From contig NZ_CP017267.1 of NCBI RefSeq assembly GCF_001870205.1, forward strand, positions 918,501-982,500: DNA of 64,000 bases. Reading direction: 5' to 3'. The position numbers were made by a program, and so were the translations under genes. The stretch comes from Vagococcus teuberi (GTDB lineage Bacteria; Bacillota; Bacilli; Lactobacillales; Vagococcaceae). The notes under the pieces are model-generated. The model was not told where the DNA came from, searched no databases, and saw only the letters and a list, made by a program, of their open reading frames with translations. Of the stretch, positions 46,309 to 54,877 are shown one piece after another. Each line of letters starts with the position of its first letter. Position 1 is the first letter of the stretch.

Positions 46309-47181
46309 ATGACGATATATTTAGAATCAGATACGGCTAAAGTCAGTATAAATGAATTTGGAGCCGAATTATCAAGTTTTATTTTAAAAGAAACAGGTGT
46401 TGAGTATATTTGGCAAGCTAATCCAAATTATTGGGGACGTCATGCACCAGTATTGTTTCCGATTGTTGGCAGATTGAAAAAAAATACGTACACATATAAA
46501 GATCAACCATATCGTATGAATCAACATGGATTTGCTCGAGATATGATGTTTGATGTCATTGAACAAGATGCGTGTTCTGTTGTTTTTGAATTAACAAGTA
46601 ATCAAGAAACACTTGAAAAATACCCATTTGAGTTTCGGTTGTTGATTGGTTATAAACTTATAGATAATGAGCTGGCAACAAGTTATGAAGTATCTACACT
46701 TTCTGATGAGATGTATTTTTCAATTGGGGCCCATCCAGCATTTAATGTTCCGTTAATTGAAGGAACAACCATTGAAGATTATTATTTGCATTTTTATCCG
46801 TTGAAATCAAGAATTAAAATTCCGCTAAAAGGTGCTTATATTAATAGTGAGAGTAAAACGTTAGCACAGACAAACACATCGATCCAGCTAAATCACGGAT
46901 TGTTTAAAGAAGATGCACAGATTTTAGAAACAAAAGGAAAAAACACTTTTTCAATTTTATCAGAGAAGCATCCTCATGGGGTAAGAGTTAGTTACGAAAA
47001 ATTTCCATTTGTTGGCTTTTGGAGCCCGAATACAGTTGACGCACCATTTATTTGTATAGAACCTTGGTGTGGTATTGCAGATGATGTTTCAGCTTCAGGT
47101 GCCATTGAAGAAAAAATAGGGATAAATAAATTATCAAAAGGTGACATATTTAATCGAAGTTATACAATTGAAATTATATAA
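46309..47181 (+). CDS. Aldose 1-epimerase family protein (LacX-like)
   Basis: About 290 residues of galactose-mutarotase-like beta fold. The conserved histidines appear in QHGFARD and in GAHPAFNVPL, and an acidic residue near the C-terminus (CIEPWCGIADD) completes the expected site. It resembles the LacX/YihR group, whose members act on sugar or sugar-phosphate hemiacetals. The substrate is not predictable. A near-ideal TTAGGAGG sits before the ATG at 46309; the more upstream start at 46267 lies inside codY. It probably shares the codY transcript and ends at a strong terminator. Confidence 0.87.
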   Translation: MTIYLESDTAKVSINEFGAELSSFILKETGVEYIWQANPNYWGRHAPVLFPIVGRLKKNTYTYKDQPYRMNQHGFARDMMFDVIEQDACSVVFELTSNQETLEKYPFEFRLLIGYKLIDNELATSYEVSTLSDEMYFSIGAHPAFNVPLIEGTTIEDYYLHFYPLKSRIKIPLKGAYINSESKTLAQTNTSIQLNHGLFKEDAQILETKGKNTFSILSEKHPHGVRVSYEKFPFVGFWSPNTVDAPFICIEPWCGIADDVSASGAIEEKIGINKLSKGDIFNRSYTIEII

Positions 47182-47212
47182 AAAACAAGACGAGAAGCCG
47201 TCTTGTTTTTTT
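47181..47212. terminator. bidirectional terminator
   Basis: A perfect 12-bp stem (47181-47192 with 47199-47210) with A- and T-runs stands between the epimerase gene and the convergent PPDK-regulator gene. Confidence 0.9.
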
Positions 47213-48044
47213 ACCCAAAATAACTGGTGTCTTCAATATTTAATTCGCTTAGTATAATAGATGCTGTTTCTTCAATAGACAATTGTGCCACATTGATAAC
47301 GACGCATCCGAGTTTTTTATATAAATCATTAGCAAATTCTAACTCACGTTTAATTTTATCAATATCAGAATAGGCCGTGTCGGGATTTAATCCATATGAT
47401 TTCATTCGTTCACGTCGAATACGATTTAAGACTTTTGGATTATTTGTTAGACCAACAATTTTTTTTGGGTCAACTTCCCAAAGTTGTGGTGGAATGTGAG
47501 CTTCTGGAATGAGTGGCAAATTAGCCACTTTCAAGTTTTTATTTGCTAAAAATAAACTTAGTGGTGTTTTTGACGTACGTGACACCCCTAAAAGAAGAAT
47601 ATCTGCTTCTAAAAAACCTTTAGGATTTTTACCATCGTCATATTTAACGGCAAATTCCATCGCACTAATTCGTTCGAAGTAATTTTTACTTAAAAAATGC
47701 ATTGCACCAGGCAAACGACTTGGTTCTAATCCCGTTCTATTTGATAACTCATCAACTAGTCCAGATAATACATCAATGGTAAATAAATTATGCTCTTTTC
47801 CGTAGTTGTTGGCTATGTTAACTAAATCTTTTGAAACAAGTGTATGTAAGACAATAGCATTCACTGCTTTTGCTTCTTCGAGTGCTTGTATTAGTTCATC
47901 TTCATGATAGATGAAAGCTCTTTTGACAATTTGGATTTTTATTTGAGCATCCTCATATTGCGCCATTGATGCTTGTGCTAACTTTGACGCAGTTTCACCG
48001 GCAGAATCAGAAATAATAAATATACTAATACGTTGATCTGTCAT
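47211..48044 (-). CDS. Pyruvate,phosphate dikinase regulatory protein (DUF299, YqfL-like)
   Basis: 277-residue bifunctional ADP-dependent kinase/phosphorylase of the PPDK/PEPS regulator family. The P-loop-like LLGVSRTSKTPLSLFLA (about 150-166) and the N-terminal FIISDSAGETASKLAQA motif are diagnostic. In other bacteria it controls pyruvate phosphate dikinase or PEP synthetase by threonine phosphorylation. Neither target is in this window. In Bacillus yqfL lies next to the ccpN regulator gene; here it stands divergent from a Fur-family gene instead. Confidence 0.9.
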   Translation of the reverse strand: MTDQRISIFIISDSAGETASKLAQASMAQYEDAQIKIQIVKRAFIYHEDELIQALEEAKAVNAIVLHTLVSKDLVNIANNYGKEHNLFTIDVLSGLVDELSNRTGLEPSRLPGAMHFLSKNYFERISAMEFAVKYDDGKNPKGFLEADILLLGVSRTSKTPLSLFLANKNLKVANLPLIPEAHIPPQLWEVDPKKIVGLTNNPKVLNRIRRERMKSYGLNPDTAYSDIDKIKRELEFANDLYKKLGCVVINVAQLSIEETASIILSELNIEDTSYFG

Positions 48045-48137
48045 AAATGATTCACATCCTTAATTTTTTTACTTTACTTAAATTATAGCATATAATATAA
48101 CTCAAACGATGATTATTATGAAGAGAGGGAAAAGATT

Positions 48138-48563
48138 TTGACAAAAGAATTAGATCACGCAATCGCAATAATGAAAGACAATGGACTGAAATATACAAAA
48201 AAACGTTCGGATATACTTTCTTTTCTTATTAATGAAAATCGTTATGTAGCAGCTCTTGATGTGTTTAATTTTATGAACGATAAATACAAAGGAGTCAGCT
48301 ATGATACTATTTACAGAAATTTAAGAGACTTTGCAGATTTGAATATTTTAGAAGAAACAGATTTACAAGGTGAGAAGAGATACCGATTCCATTGTGATGT
48401 TCACGGCGAACACCATCATCATTTTATTTGCACCTCGTGTGGAGCGACGCGTGAAATTCATATGTGCCCGATGGATATGTTTAAAGAGCAATTACCAGGA
48501 TGCTCAATTGAAGGGCATCGGTTTGAAATACTAGGTAAATGCGAGAATTGTTTGAAAAATTAA
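48138..48563 (+). CDS. Fur family metalloregulator, Zur-like
   Basis: 141-residue Fur-family repressor. The winged helix lies at about 10-80 (LKYTKKRSDILSFL, VSYDTIYRNLRDF). The second half holds HGEHHHHFICTSCGATREIHMCPMD and a final CENC, giving two CxxC pairs for structural zinc. HHHHFICxxCG followed by EI(H/E)xCPMD resembles Bacillus Zur more than Fur or PerR, so a zinc-uptake role is inferred. No zinc transporter is adjacent. The start is TTG, with AGAGAGGG 8 nt upstream and no suitable ATG. Confidence 0.85.
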   Translation: MTKELDHAIAIMKDNGLKYTKKRSDILSFLINENRYVAALDVFNFMNDKYKGVSYDTIYRNLRDFADLNILEETDLQGEKRYRFHCDVHGEHHHHFICTSCGATREIHMCPMDMFKEQLPGCSIEGHRFEILGKCENCLKN

Positions 48564-48573
48564 CATTAGGTAG

Positions 48574-48602
48574 TTGACGAGAAAAACTCAATTAGATATA
48601 AT
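48574..48602 (+). promoter_or_regulatory. sigma-A promoter of rpsU
   Basis: TTGACG (48574-48579), 17-bp spacer, TATAAT (48597-48602). The leader of about 70 nt contains a hairpin: 48611-48621 pairs with 48641-48651 with one mismatch. Confidence 0.8.
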
Positions 48603-48678
48603 ATATTGTGAACAGTTTTTTGTTTAATATTACTTTATATAAAAAACGGTTACCAAAAGTTTGGAGGGAGGGATTTAT

Positions 48679-48855
48679 ATGTCAAAAACTGTTGTTCGTA
48701 AAAACGAATCATTAGATGACGCTCTTCGTCGCTTCAAACGTTCCGTTTCAAAAACTGGTACTTTACAAGAGTACCGCAAGCGTGAATATTACGAAAAACC
48801 AAGTGTTAAACGTAAGAAAAAGTCTGAAGCTGCAAGAAAACGTAAAAAATACTAG
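48679..48855 (+). CDS. rpsU: 30S ribosomal protein S21 (bS21)
   Basis: 58-residue basic protein starting [22 protein letters not shown] and ending in an extreme Lys/Arg tail ([14 protein letters not shown]). It binds near the 3' end of 16S rRNA and affects initiation. TTTGGAGGGAGGG precedes the ATG at 48679; the codons upstream in frame carry the ribosome site itself. yqeY follows after 23 bp, the usual order in Firmicutes. Confidence 0.96.
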   Translation: MSKTVVRKNESLDDALRRFKRSVSKTGTLQEYRKREYYEKPSVKRKKKSEAARKRKKY

Positions 48856-48878
48856 TTTTAATGAATGGATCTGATATT

Positions 48879-49328
48879 ATGACTCTACTCGATAGGTTAA
48901 ATAATGATATCAAAGTAGCGATGAAAGCAAAAGATAAAGAAACCTTATCCGTTTTAAGAATGATGAAATCTTCTATTCAAAATGAGGAGATTAAAAAAGG
49001 TGAGTCTTTATCATCAGATGAAGAATTAACTGTATTATCTAGAGAGATGAAACAACGTAAAGATTCTCTTCAGGAATTTAAAGATGCCAAGCGTGATGAT
49101 TTGGTTGAAAAAGTTTCTGCCGAAATTAAAATTGTAGATAGATATATGCCTGAACAATTTTCAGAAGATGAATTGCGTTCAATTATTGAGTCTGCAATAG
49201 ATGAAACGGACGCGTCATCAATGAAGGACTTTGGTAAGGTTATGGGGATTGTCATGCCAAAAACTAAGGGGAAAGCTGATGGACAAAAAGTTAATTCTTT
49301 AGTAAAAGAAAGTTTAGCTAGTCTGTAA
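48879..49328 (+). CDS. yqeY: YqeY/GatB-domain protein
   Basis: About 149-residue helical protein of the YqeY family, related to the tail domain of GatB and presumably binding tRNA or related RNA. Typical segments are LLDRLNNDIKVAMKAKDKETLSVLRMMKS near the N-terminus and the C-terminal FGKVMGIVMPKTKGKADG motif. The role is unsettled. A start at 48861 is in frame, but homologues begin near the MTLLDRL at 48879, which has GGA at a suitable distance. It forms an operon with rpsU. Two hairpins follow. Confidence 0.88.
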   Translation: MTLLDRLNNDIKVAMKAKDKETLSVLRMMKSSIQNEEIKKGESLSSDEELTVLSREMKQRKDSLQEFKDAKRDDLVEKVSAEIKIVDRYMPEQFSEDELRSIIESAIDETDASSMKDFGKVMGIVMPKTKGKADGQKVNSLVKESLASL

Positions 49329-49428
49329 ACATGTCTTTATTGGTCATTTTAATTTTTCGTTACTTATTTTTGAAAAATTAAAATGTTAAAATTCGGAATC
49401 TAGAAAATTAGATGGATGAGTCAAGACT

Positions 49429-49480
49429 AAAAGATGATAAATTTGAACGTAAATTCAAATTTATCATCTTTTTTCGATTT
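49429..49480 (+). terminator. strong terminator of rpsU-yqeY
   Basis: A 19-bp perfect stem with a 6-nt loop is followed by a T-run. It lies 100 bp after the yqeY stop and downstream of another hairpin at 49345-49385. Confidence 0.9.
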
Positions 49481-49611
49481 TTTTGGCTCTTTGACAACTA
49501 CTGTTTGTAAGAATTGATGGTTTTAAAGTTTGTATCAAAGATTAGAAGAAATATTTCATTAAACAGATAGTATCCTAAAAAAGAGGCTAACTTAAAAGTA
49601 ATTATTAAATG

Positions 49612-49711
49612 AAAATCACTAAACTAGCAATATAGAAATCCCATGAAGTCAGTTTTTAATAAACTAATGTCATGGAATTTTCTTATTGTACGGTTTTTGG
49701 AATCAGTGTTT
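49612..49711. repeat. imperfect-palindrome repeat, copy B
   Basis: It starts AAAATCACT and ends AGTGTTT, with an inner stem AGAAATCCCATGA (49634-49646) pairing to TCATGGAATTTTCT (49670-49683). Motif order and length match copy A at 30705-30806, with overall moderate identity. Both lie between convergent genes. Confidence 0.5.
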
Positions 49712-49732
49712 AAAAATGATAGAGTCTATTTG

Positions 49733-50977
49733 TTAAACTAATTTTTGAGCTTCTCTTACGCGTTCATTTAAATCAATGGTTTCGCCAGCTTTTTTCTTAT
49801 CATAAAATTCAGCTGTGGCTGCAAATAAAAGATCGGCTGCAGAGTTAAGAGCTGTTTCAACAGAATCTTGCACCACACCAATGATGAACCCAATCCCAAC
49901 AACTTGCATGGCAATATCATTTGAGATATTAAACAAACTACATGCTAGAGGGATAAGTAATAAACTTCCGCCTGCAATACCAGATACACCAGTTGATGAA
50001 ATGGCTGCTAATAAACAAAGTAGAAAAGCAAGAGGAAACGGAACATCCATCCCCATTGTATAAGCAGTGGCTAGTGTCATAATTGAAATGGTAATGGCAG
50101 CACCCCCACTGTTAGCAGTTGCTCCAAGAGGAATAGAGATAGAGTATGACTCTTTATCTAATCCTAATTTCTCACACAATTCCATATTGATTGGAATATT
50201 TACCACTGAACTACGCGTGAAGAAGGCAGGGATACCACTTTCCTTCATACAGAACATCGTTAAAGGATACGGATTTTGTTTTAATAGTAAGAATACCATC
50301 AGTGGGTACACGATGAATGACACAAACAACATCGTTCCAACTAATAATAAAATTAACTTACCGTACTCAGCTAAACCTTTGATTCCGATTTCTGAAATAG
50401 AGTTAAATACCAACCCAACAATCCCAAGTGGAGCAAATTGAATAATGATTTGAATCACTTTAGAAATCGTTCCAGAAATATCCGCGATCACATTTTTAGT
50501 TGTTTCAGAAGCACTTCTCATACATGCTCCAATGACCGCTCCCCAGAATAGTAATGATAAATAATTTCCTTCAATAATTGCTTGAACAGGATTCATTACT
50601 GCCCCAATAATAATGTCAGACAAAATCTTCCATAAATCATCAGGCGCTTGTTGATCAACGACCACATCAGGTAATACTAGTTTAACTGGGAATAACTCAG
50701 AAGCAAATACAGCGATTAAAGCCGCAATAAAAGTGGCACTTAAATATAAAATAATGACGGTTTTCATATGCGTTTTGATGCCTTTTTGATGCTTAGATAA
50801 TGATTCGATGATTAGGAAAAATACCAATAATGGCGCAATTGCTTTCAATGCTCCGATAAAGAGATCACCTAATATTTTAATCCAAGTCCAGGAAGGTACC
50901 AACATCCCTAAAATTGCTCCGACGACAATACCGATACAGATTTTCTGGATTAATGATAATTCTCTAATCTTTTTCAT
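49733..50977 (-). CDS. sstT: Serine/threonine:sodium symporter SstT
   Basis: 414-residue member of the dicarboxylate/amino acid:cation symporter family. The pattern of eight helices and two re-entrant loops is seen, with the signature SIPLGATANSGGAAITISIMTLA and the TGVSGIAGGSLLLIPLACSLF segment. The protein imports serine and threonine with Na+. The N-terminal LSLIQKICIGIVVGAILGM and the conserved SAADLLFAATAE tail match SstT more than glutamate carriers. AGGAGAG precedes the ATG. It is monocistronic. Confidence 0.92.
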   Translation of the reverse strand: MKKIRELSLIQKICIGIVVGAILGMLVPSWTWIKILGDLFIGALKAIAPLLVFFLIIESLSKHQKGIKTHMKTVIILYLSATFIAALIAVFASELFPVKLVLPDVVVDQQAPDDLWKILSDIIIGAVMNPVQAIIEGNYLSLLFWGAVIGACMRSASETTKNVIADISGTISKVIQIIIQFAPLGIVGLVFNSISEIGIKGLAEYGKLILLLVGTMLFVSFIVYPLMVFLLLKQNPYPLTMFCMKESGIPAFFTRSSVVNIPINMELCEKLGLDKESYSISIPLGATANSGGAAITISIMTLATAYTMGMDVPFPLAFLLCLLAAISSTGVSGIAGGSLLLIPLACSLFNISNDIAMQVVGIGFIIGVVQDSVETALNSAADLLFAATAEFYDKKKAGETIDLNERVREAQKLV

Positions 50978-51343
50978 AGCGTTCTCTCCTTTTTGTAATA
51001 TTAATATAATATACTTTAAAAATTCACAAAAAGAAATACCCCTTTTTAAAATAATTTAAATTTTTTTAAAGGTGATTTTTTGATGTGTCATGTTATCAGT
51101 ACCAATCTATCTTAATCAGCTTGATTTATTAAAGTTTATCAGAGTAAAGAGAGGACTTTGTTCAATTAGATTAGTGATTTAATTTTAAAAAAATTTTTTC
51201 GATTTTCAGAAAAAAGATTGTGATTTGGTCAAAAAGAACCAAAAGGGAAGAGATGAACGTATGTTTGTTTGAAATTTTAAAAGGACAAGAAAAACTGAGA
51301 CAAATATAGTATAATGTGAATGATGAATTAAAGGAGAGAGATT
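50978..51343. other. 366-bp intergenic region between divergent sstT and ftsK
   Basis: Very AT-rich. It holds a CodY-box-like stretch GATTTTCAGAAAA (51201-51213) and a possible 18-codon reading frame with an AGGGAAGAG ribosome site (51253-51309). A TATAGT/TATAAT -10 cluster lies at 51305-51315 before ftsK, with AGGACA 17 bp upstream of TATAGT. No other gene seen. Confidence 0.5.
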
Positions 51344-53674
51344 ATGGCAAAAAAGAAAACAAAAAGAGCTCCTACTAAAAAGCAGCAAGCACAACAAGAG
51401 CGAACAACCTATTTCTTAATCGGTCTGTCATTTATCGTATTTGGTATTTTAGGAGGATTAAGATTAGGATTTTTAGGGATGCTGATGACTAATGTGTTTC
51501 GTTTTTTTGTTGGGAACATGCACTTAGTAATGGCTCTTTATTTAATAGTATATGGTGCCCTATTGATGTTGATGGGTAAAGACCCAAAGTTTAAACGAAA
51601 AAGTCTAGTAGTGGGATTACTGGTATTTTTCTTAGGGTTACTCTTATTCTTAGAGATTGGTTTGTTCAAACAAATCAGTCGTGACACGAATATTTTAGGG
51701 ATGACGTGGCAAAAAATATCTTCAGACATAAAAGCAAGTAGTGTGACGCAATCAGTTGGTGGAGGGATGATTGGCGCCTTACTTTACACAGTGACTTATT
51801 TTTTAGTTTCAAAAGCAGGTTCATACGTCGTCGTTGTTTTAGCAATGATTGTTGGAGGATTGTTGGTATCAAATATTGGTATTTCTCAAGTTGCTGATAA
51901 GGTGGTTGAGTTTGGTACAAACTTTTTTCATTCGCTTAAAGAAAAAAAGGTAGAGCGAGATGAAAAAAAAAAACTGAATGAGAAAAATCGATCAAAAGTT
52001 TCTGAAAATCGTGTCCGAGAATCAACAGAGCATGAGAAAAAAGAACAAGAACTCGTTGTCAATGAAGACGACGAAGTGGAGAAAGAACAGTTAACACTTG
52101 AGATTGATAGTTATCAAGATCATTATAAAAAACGCGATCAACAAACTGTTGAAAGACCTAAGAAAGAACCAAAACAAAAAACTGATGACGTGGAAAAAGA
52201 TCAACCCTTGTTTTTTGACTTGCCTGAAGGGGAAGAAAATGAGGATTATGAATTACCACCAGTTGAGTTATTAAATGATATTCCATTAACTGATCAGAGT
52301 GCTGAATACAAATTAGTTGAAAAAAACGTCAAAGTGTTAGAACAAACTTTCGATAGTTTTGGCGTGGATGCAAAAGTGGTTCGTGCAAGTCTTGGACCAT
52401 CTGTGACGAAGTTCGAAATCCAACCGGCTGTGGGGGTTAAAGTAAGTAAAATTGTGGGGTTAACAGATGACTTAGCATTGGCACTTGCTGCTAAAGATAT
52501 CCGAATGGAAGCACCAATTCCCGGAAAATCATTGATTGGGATTGAAGTGCCAAACCAAACAACTAGTATGGTATCATTTCGTGACGTGGTCGAATCTGAA
52601 AACAATCATGATGATTTATTACTTGAAGTGCCACTTGGTCGAAGTATTTCCGGTGAAGTGATGACGGCAGATTTAACGAAGATGCCCCATCTATTGATAG
52701 CTGGTTCAACAGGTAGTGGAAAATCGGTGTGTATTAACACGATTATTTCCAGTATTTTAATGAAAGCTAAACCACATCAAGTTAAAATGATGATGATTGA
52801 TCCAAAGATGGTGGAATTAAATGTCTATAATGGTGTGCCTCATTTGTTGACACCTGTTGTGACAAATCCTAGAAAAGCCGCGCAAGCTTTGCAAAAAGTT
52901 GTGGAAGAGATGGAAAGACGTTATGAACTGTTTGCTGGTTTTGGTGTACGAAACATGAATGGCTACAATGATATGGTCAAAAAGCATAATCAAACAACCG
53001 GAGAAAATAAATCTAGTTTACCTTATATTGTGGTAATCGTTGACGAGTTAGCTGACTTGATGATGGTCGCAAGTAATGAAGTCGAAGATGCGATTATTCG
53101 TCTAGCGCAAATGGCAAGGGCAGCAGGAATTCATATGATACTTGCTACTCAACGACCTAGTGTGGACGTTATTACAGGGATTATTAAAGCGAATGTTCCG
53201 TCACGTATTGCATTTGCTGTATCAAGTGGGATTGATTCACGTACGATTATTGATAGCAACGGAGCGGAAAAATTGCTTGGACGTGGAGACATGTTGTTTG
53301 TTCCAATGGGAGAAAATAAACCAATTCGTGTGCAAGGTGCATTTATTTCAGATGATGAAGTCGAACATATTGTGGAGTTTGTGACAAATCAACAAGGAGC
53401 AGACTATCAAGAACACATGATGCCGTCTGAAAGTCCAACAAGCAGTGCATCAACTGAAGAATTGGACGAATACTTTGATGAAGCAAAAGCACTAATCATT
53501 GAAATGCAAACAGCTAGTATCTCGCTACTTCAAAGACGATTTAGAATTGGGTATAACCGAGCAGCACGATTAATTGACGAACTAGAAGAACATGGTGTTG
53601 TCGGCGCTTCAGAAGGTAGTAAACCAAGAAAAGTCTTAATGACATATAGTGATGATGAGGTAATAGAAGAATAA
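51344..53674 (+). CDS. ftsK: DNA translocase FtsK/SpoIIIE
   Basis: 776-residue DNA pump that moves chromosome termini through the division septum. Residues 25-185 carry four membrane helices. A highly charged linker (about 200-310, with long runs of Lys/Glu) follows. The RecA-like motor includes Walker A in [12 protein letters not shown] and Walker B in [11 protein letters not shown]. The C-terminal gamma domain (about 710-770, [21 protein letters not shown]) reads KOPS/SRS polarity sequences. The length fits the SpoIIIE/FtsK group of cocci. AAAGGAGAGAG precedes the ATG. Confidence 0.95.
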   Translation: MAKKKTKRAPTKKQQAQQERTTYFLIGLSFIVFGILGGLRLGFLGMLMTNVFRFFVGNMHLVMALYLIVYGALLMLMGKDPKFKRKSLVVGLLVFFLGLLLFLEIGLFKQISRDTNILGMTWQKISSDIKASSVTQSVGGGMIGALLYTVTYFLVSKAGSYVVVVLAMIVGGLLVSNIGISQVADKVVEFGTNFFHSLKEKKVERDEKKKLNEKNRSKVSENRVRESTEHEKKEQELVVNEDDEVEKEQLTLEIDSYQDHYKKRDQQTVERPKKEPKQKTDDVEKDQPLFFDLPEGEENEDYELPPVELLNDIPLTDQSAEYKLVEKNVKVLEQTFDSFGVDAKVVRASLGPSVTKFEIQPAVGVKVSKIVGLTDDLALALAAKDIRMEAPIPGKSLIGIEVPNQTTSMVSFRDVVESENNHDDLLLEVPLGRSISGEVMTADLTKMPHLLIAGSTGSGKSVCINTIISSILMKAKPHQVKMMMIDPKMVELNVYNGVPHLLTPVVTNPRKAAQALQKVVEEMERRYELFAGFGVRNMNGYNDMVKKHNQTTGENKSSLPYIVVIVDELADLMMVASNEVEDAIIRLAQMARAAGIHMILATQRPSVDVITGIIKANVPSRIAFAVSSGIDSRTIIDSNGAEKLLGRGDMLFVPMGENKPIRVQGAFISDDEVEHIVEFVTNQQGADYQEHMMPSESPTSSASTEELDEYFDEAKALIIEMQTASISLLQRRFRIGYNRAARLIDELEEHGVVGASEGSKPRKVLMTYSDDEVIEE

Positions 53675-53677
53675 AAC

Positions 53678-53715
53678 AAAACTCCTTTATTCGGCTAAAC
53701 GAGTAAGGGGATTTT
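53678..53715 (+). terminator. terminator after ftsK, repeat copy 1
   Basis: The hairpin arms 53680-53693 and 53700-53713 pair with several G-U pairs. The 36-base core is identical at 32 positions to the hairpin at 56188-56226. Confidence 0.75.
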
Positions 53716-53893
53716 ATATTGACTATGAAAAAAGAAAATAATTTATGTTAAAATAGGTTGTTTTATTGTATCATGAACTTTGGGTGTCTTTTTAAAATAA
53801 ATTTAGCTTGATAGTTATTTGGTTGAAATAGACTTTATAAATCGTTTGAGATATGATATCAAAGGTATAATACTAATAGAAGAGGTTGTTCAT

Positions 53894-54877
53894 GTGAAGA
53901 GAATTACGATATGCATTCCTATGTATAATGAGGCAGCAAATTTAAATGAGTTGTATACTCAATTAAATGCATTATCAAATCAATATACAAGGAATTATGA
54001 ATTTGAGTTTTTATTCGTTAACGATGGGAGTGTTGATCAGTCCATTGAAATTATAAAGACTCTTTCTAATAGCGATAGTCGAGTTAAATGTGTTGACTTA
54101 TCAAGAAACTTTGGAAAAGAAATAGCTATGTTAGCAGGGTTTGATCATGCAACTGGTGATGCAATTATCATTATGGACGCAGATTTGCAACATCCGCCAA
54201 GCACTATACCTAAAATGATCACTGAATGGGAAAAAGGTTATCAAGATGTGTACGGTAAGAGAGTAACAAGACATGGCGAATCTTTTTTCAAAAAAGAATT
54301 TTCAAAGCTTTATTATAAAATACTGACACATTTTTCTTCTGTTCCAGTGATTCCAGCAGTTGGGGATTTTAGGTTATTAGATAGGAAATGTATTGATAGT
54401 ATCAAAAGAATAAGAGAAACACAACGATATACTAAAGGTATTTATATGTGGATTGGATTTAAAAAGAAAGAAGTAACATTTGAAGCTAATGAACGATTTG
54501 CAGGCGAAACAAAATGGCAATTCAAATCGCTAGTTAAATTAGCTATCGATGGTATTATATCGGATTCAGTTGTACCATTAAAGCTTTCTTTATATTCAGG
54601 AATTATTATTGCATTGTTTTCGTTCTTATATTTGATATATACGTTAATTACTACGATATTATATGGTAGTACTACACCGGGATTCCCTACACTAACTATA
54701 TTGCTTTTATTTTTAAGTGGGACTCAATTATTTTTTATTGGAATCATTGGAGAATACATTGGGAAAATATTTATTGAAGTAAAAAGACGTCCACCATATT
54801 TAGTTCAAGAATTTATTTCAAAAGAAGAAACACATAAACATATAGCAAGAAATGAGGAAACGAATATTGAAGATTAA
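53894..54877 (+). CDS. Family 2 glycosyltransferase, GtrB/DPM1-like
   Basis: About 327 residues. The GT-A domain (about 1-230) starts RITICIPMYNEAANLNELY, has the donor-site DLSRNFGKEIAMLAGFDHA and the metal-binding DADLQHPPS. Two C-terminal membrane helices (about 235-310) place it in the GtrB/Bactoprenol-glucosyltransferase group, which charges undecaprenyl phosphate with a sugar on the cytoplasmic side. GTG at 53894 has GAAGAGG 8 nt upstream; a TTG 75 nt earlier is unlikely. It overlaps or abuts the next gene. No GtrA flippase is adjacent. Confidence 0.88.
   Translation: MKRITICIPMYNEAANLNELYTQLNALSNQYTRNYEFEFLFVNDGSVDQSIEIIKTLSNSDSRVKCVDLSRNFGKEIAMLAGFDHATGDAIIIMDADLQHPPSTIPKMITEWEKGYQDVYGKRVTRHGESFFKKEFSKLYYKILTHFSSVPVIPAVGDFRLLDRKCIDSIKRIRETQRYTKGIYMWIGFKKKEVTFEANERFAGETKWQFKSLVKLAIDGIISDSVVPLKLSLYSGIIIALFSFLYLIYTLITTILYGSTTPGFPTLTILLLFLSGTQLFFIGIIGEYIGKIFIEVKRRPPYLVQEFISKEETHKHIARNEETNIED

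Larger units (their letters stand above)
49329..49732. other. 404-bp intergenic region with two hairpins and repeat copy B
   Basis: No gene seen. From left to right it holds a perfect 14-bp hairpin (49345-49358 with 49372-49385), a perfect 19-bp terminator stem (49429-49447 with 49454-49472) and the ~100-bp imperfect palindrome at 49612-49711. It separates convergent yqeY and sstT. Confidence 0.8.

Noticed and set aside
48055-48137. Zur-box-like sequence between the PPDK-regulator gene and the zur-like gene
   Set aside because: Only a few bases around TGATTATTATGA resemble the Zur site; no symmetric match was found.
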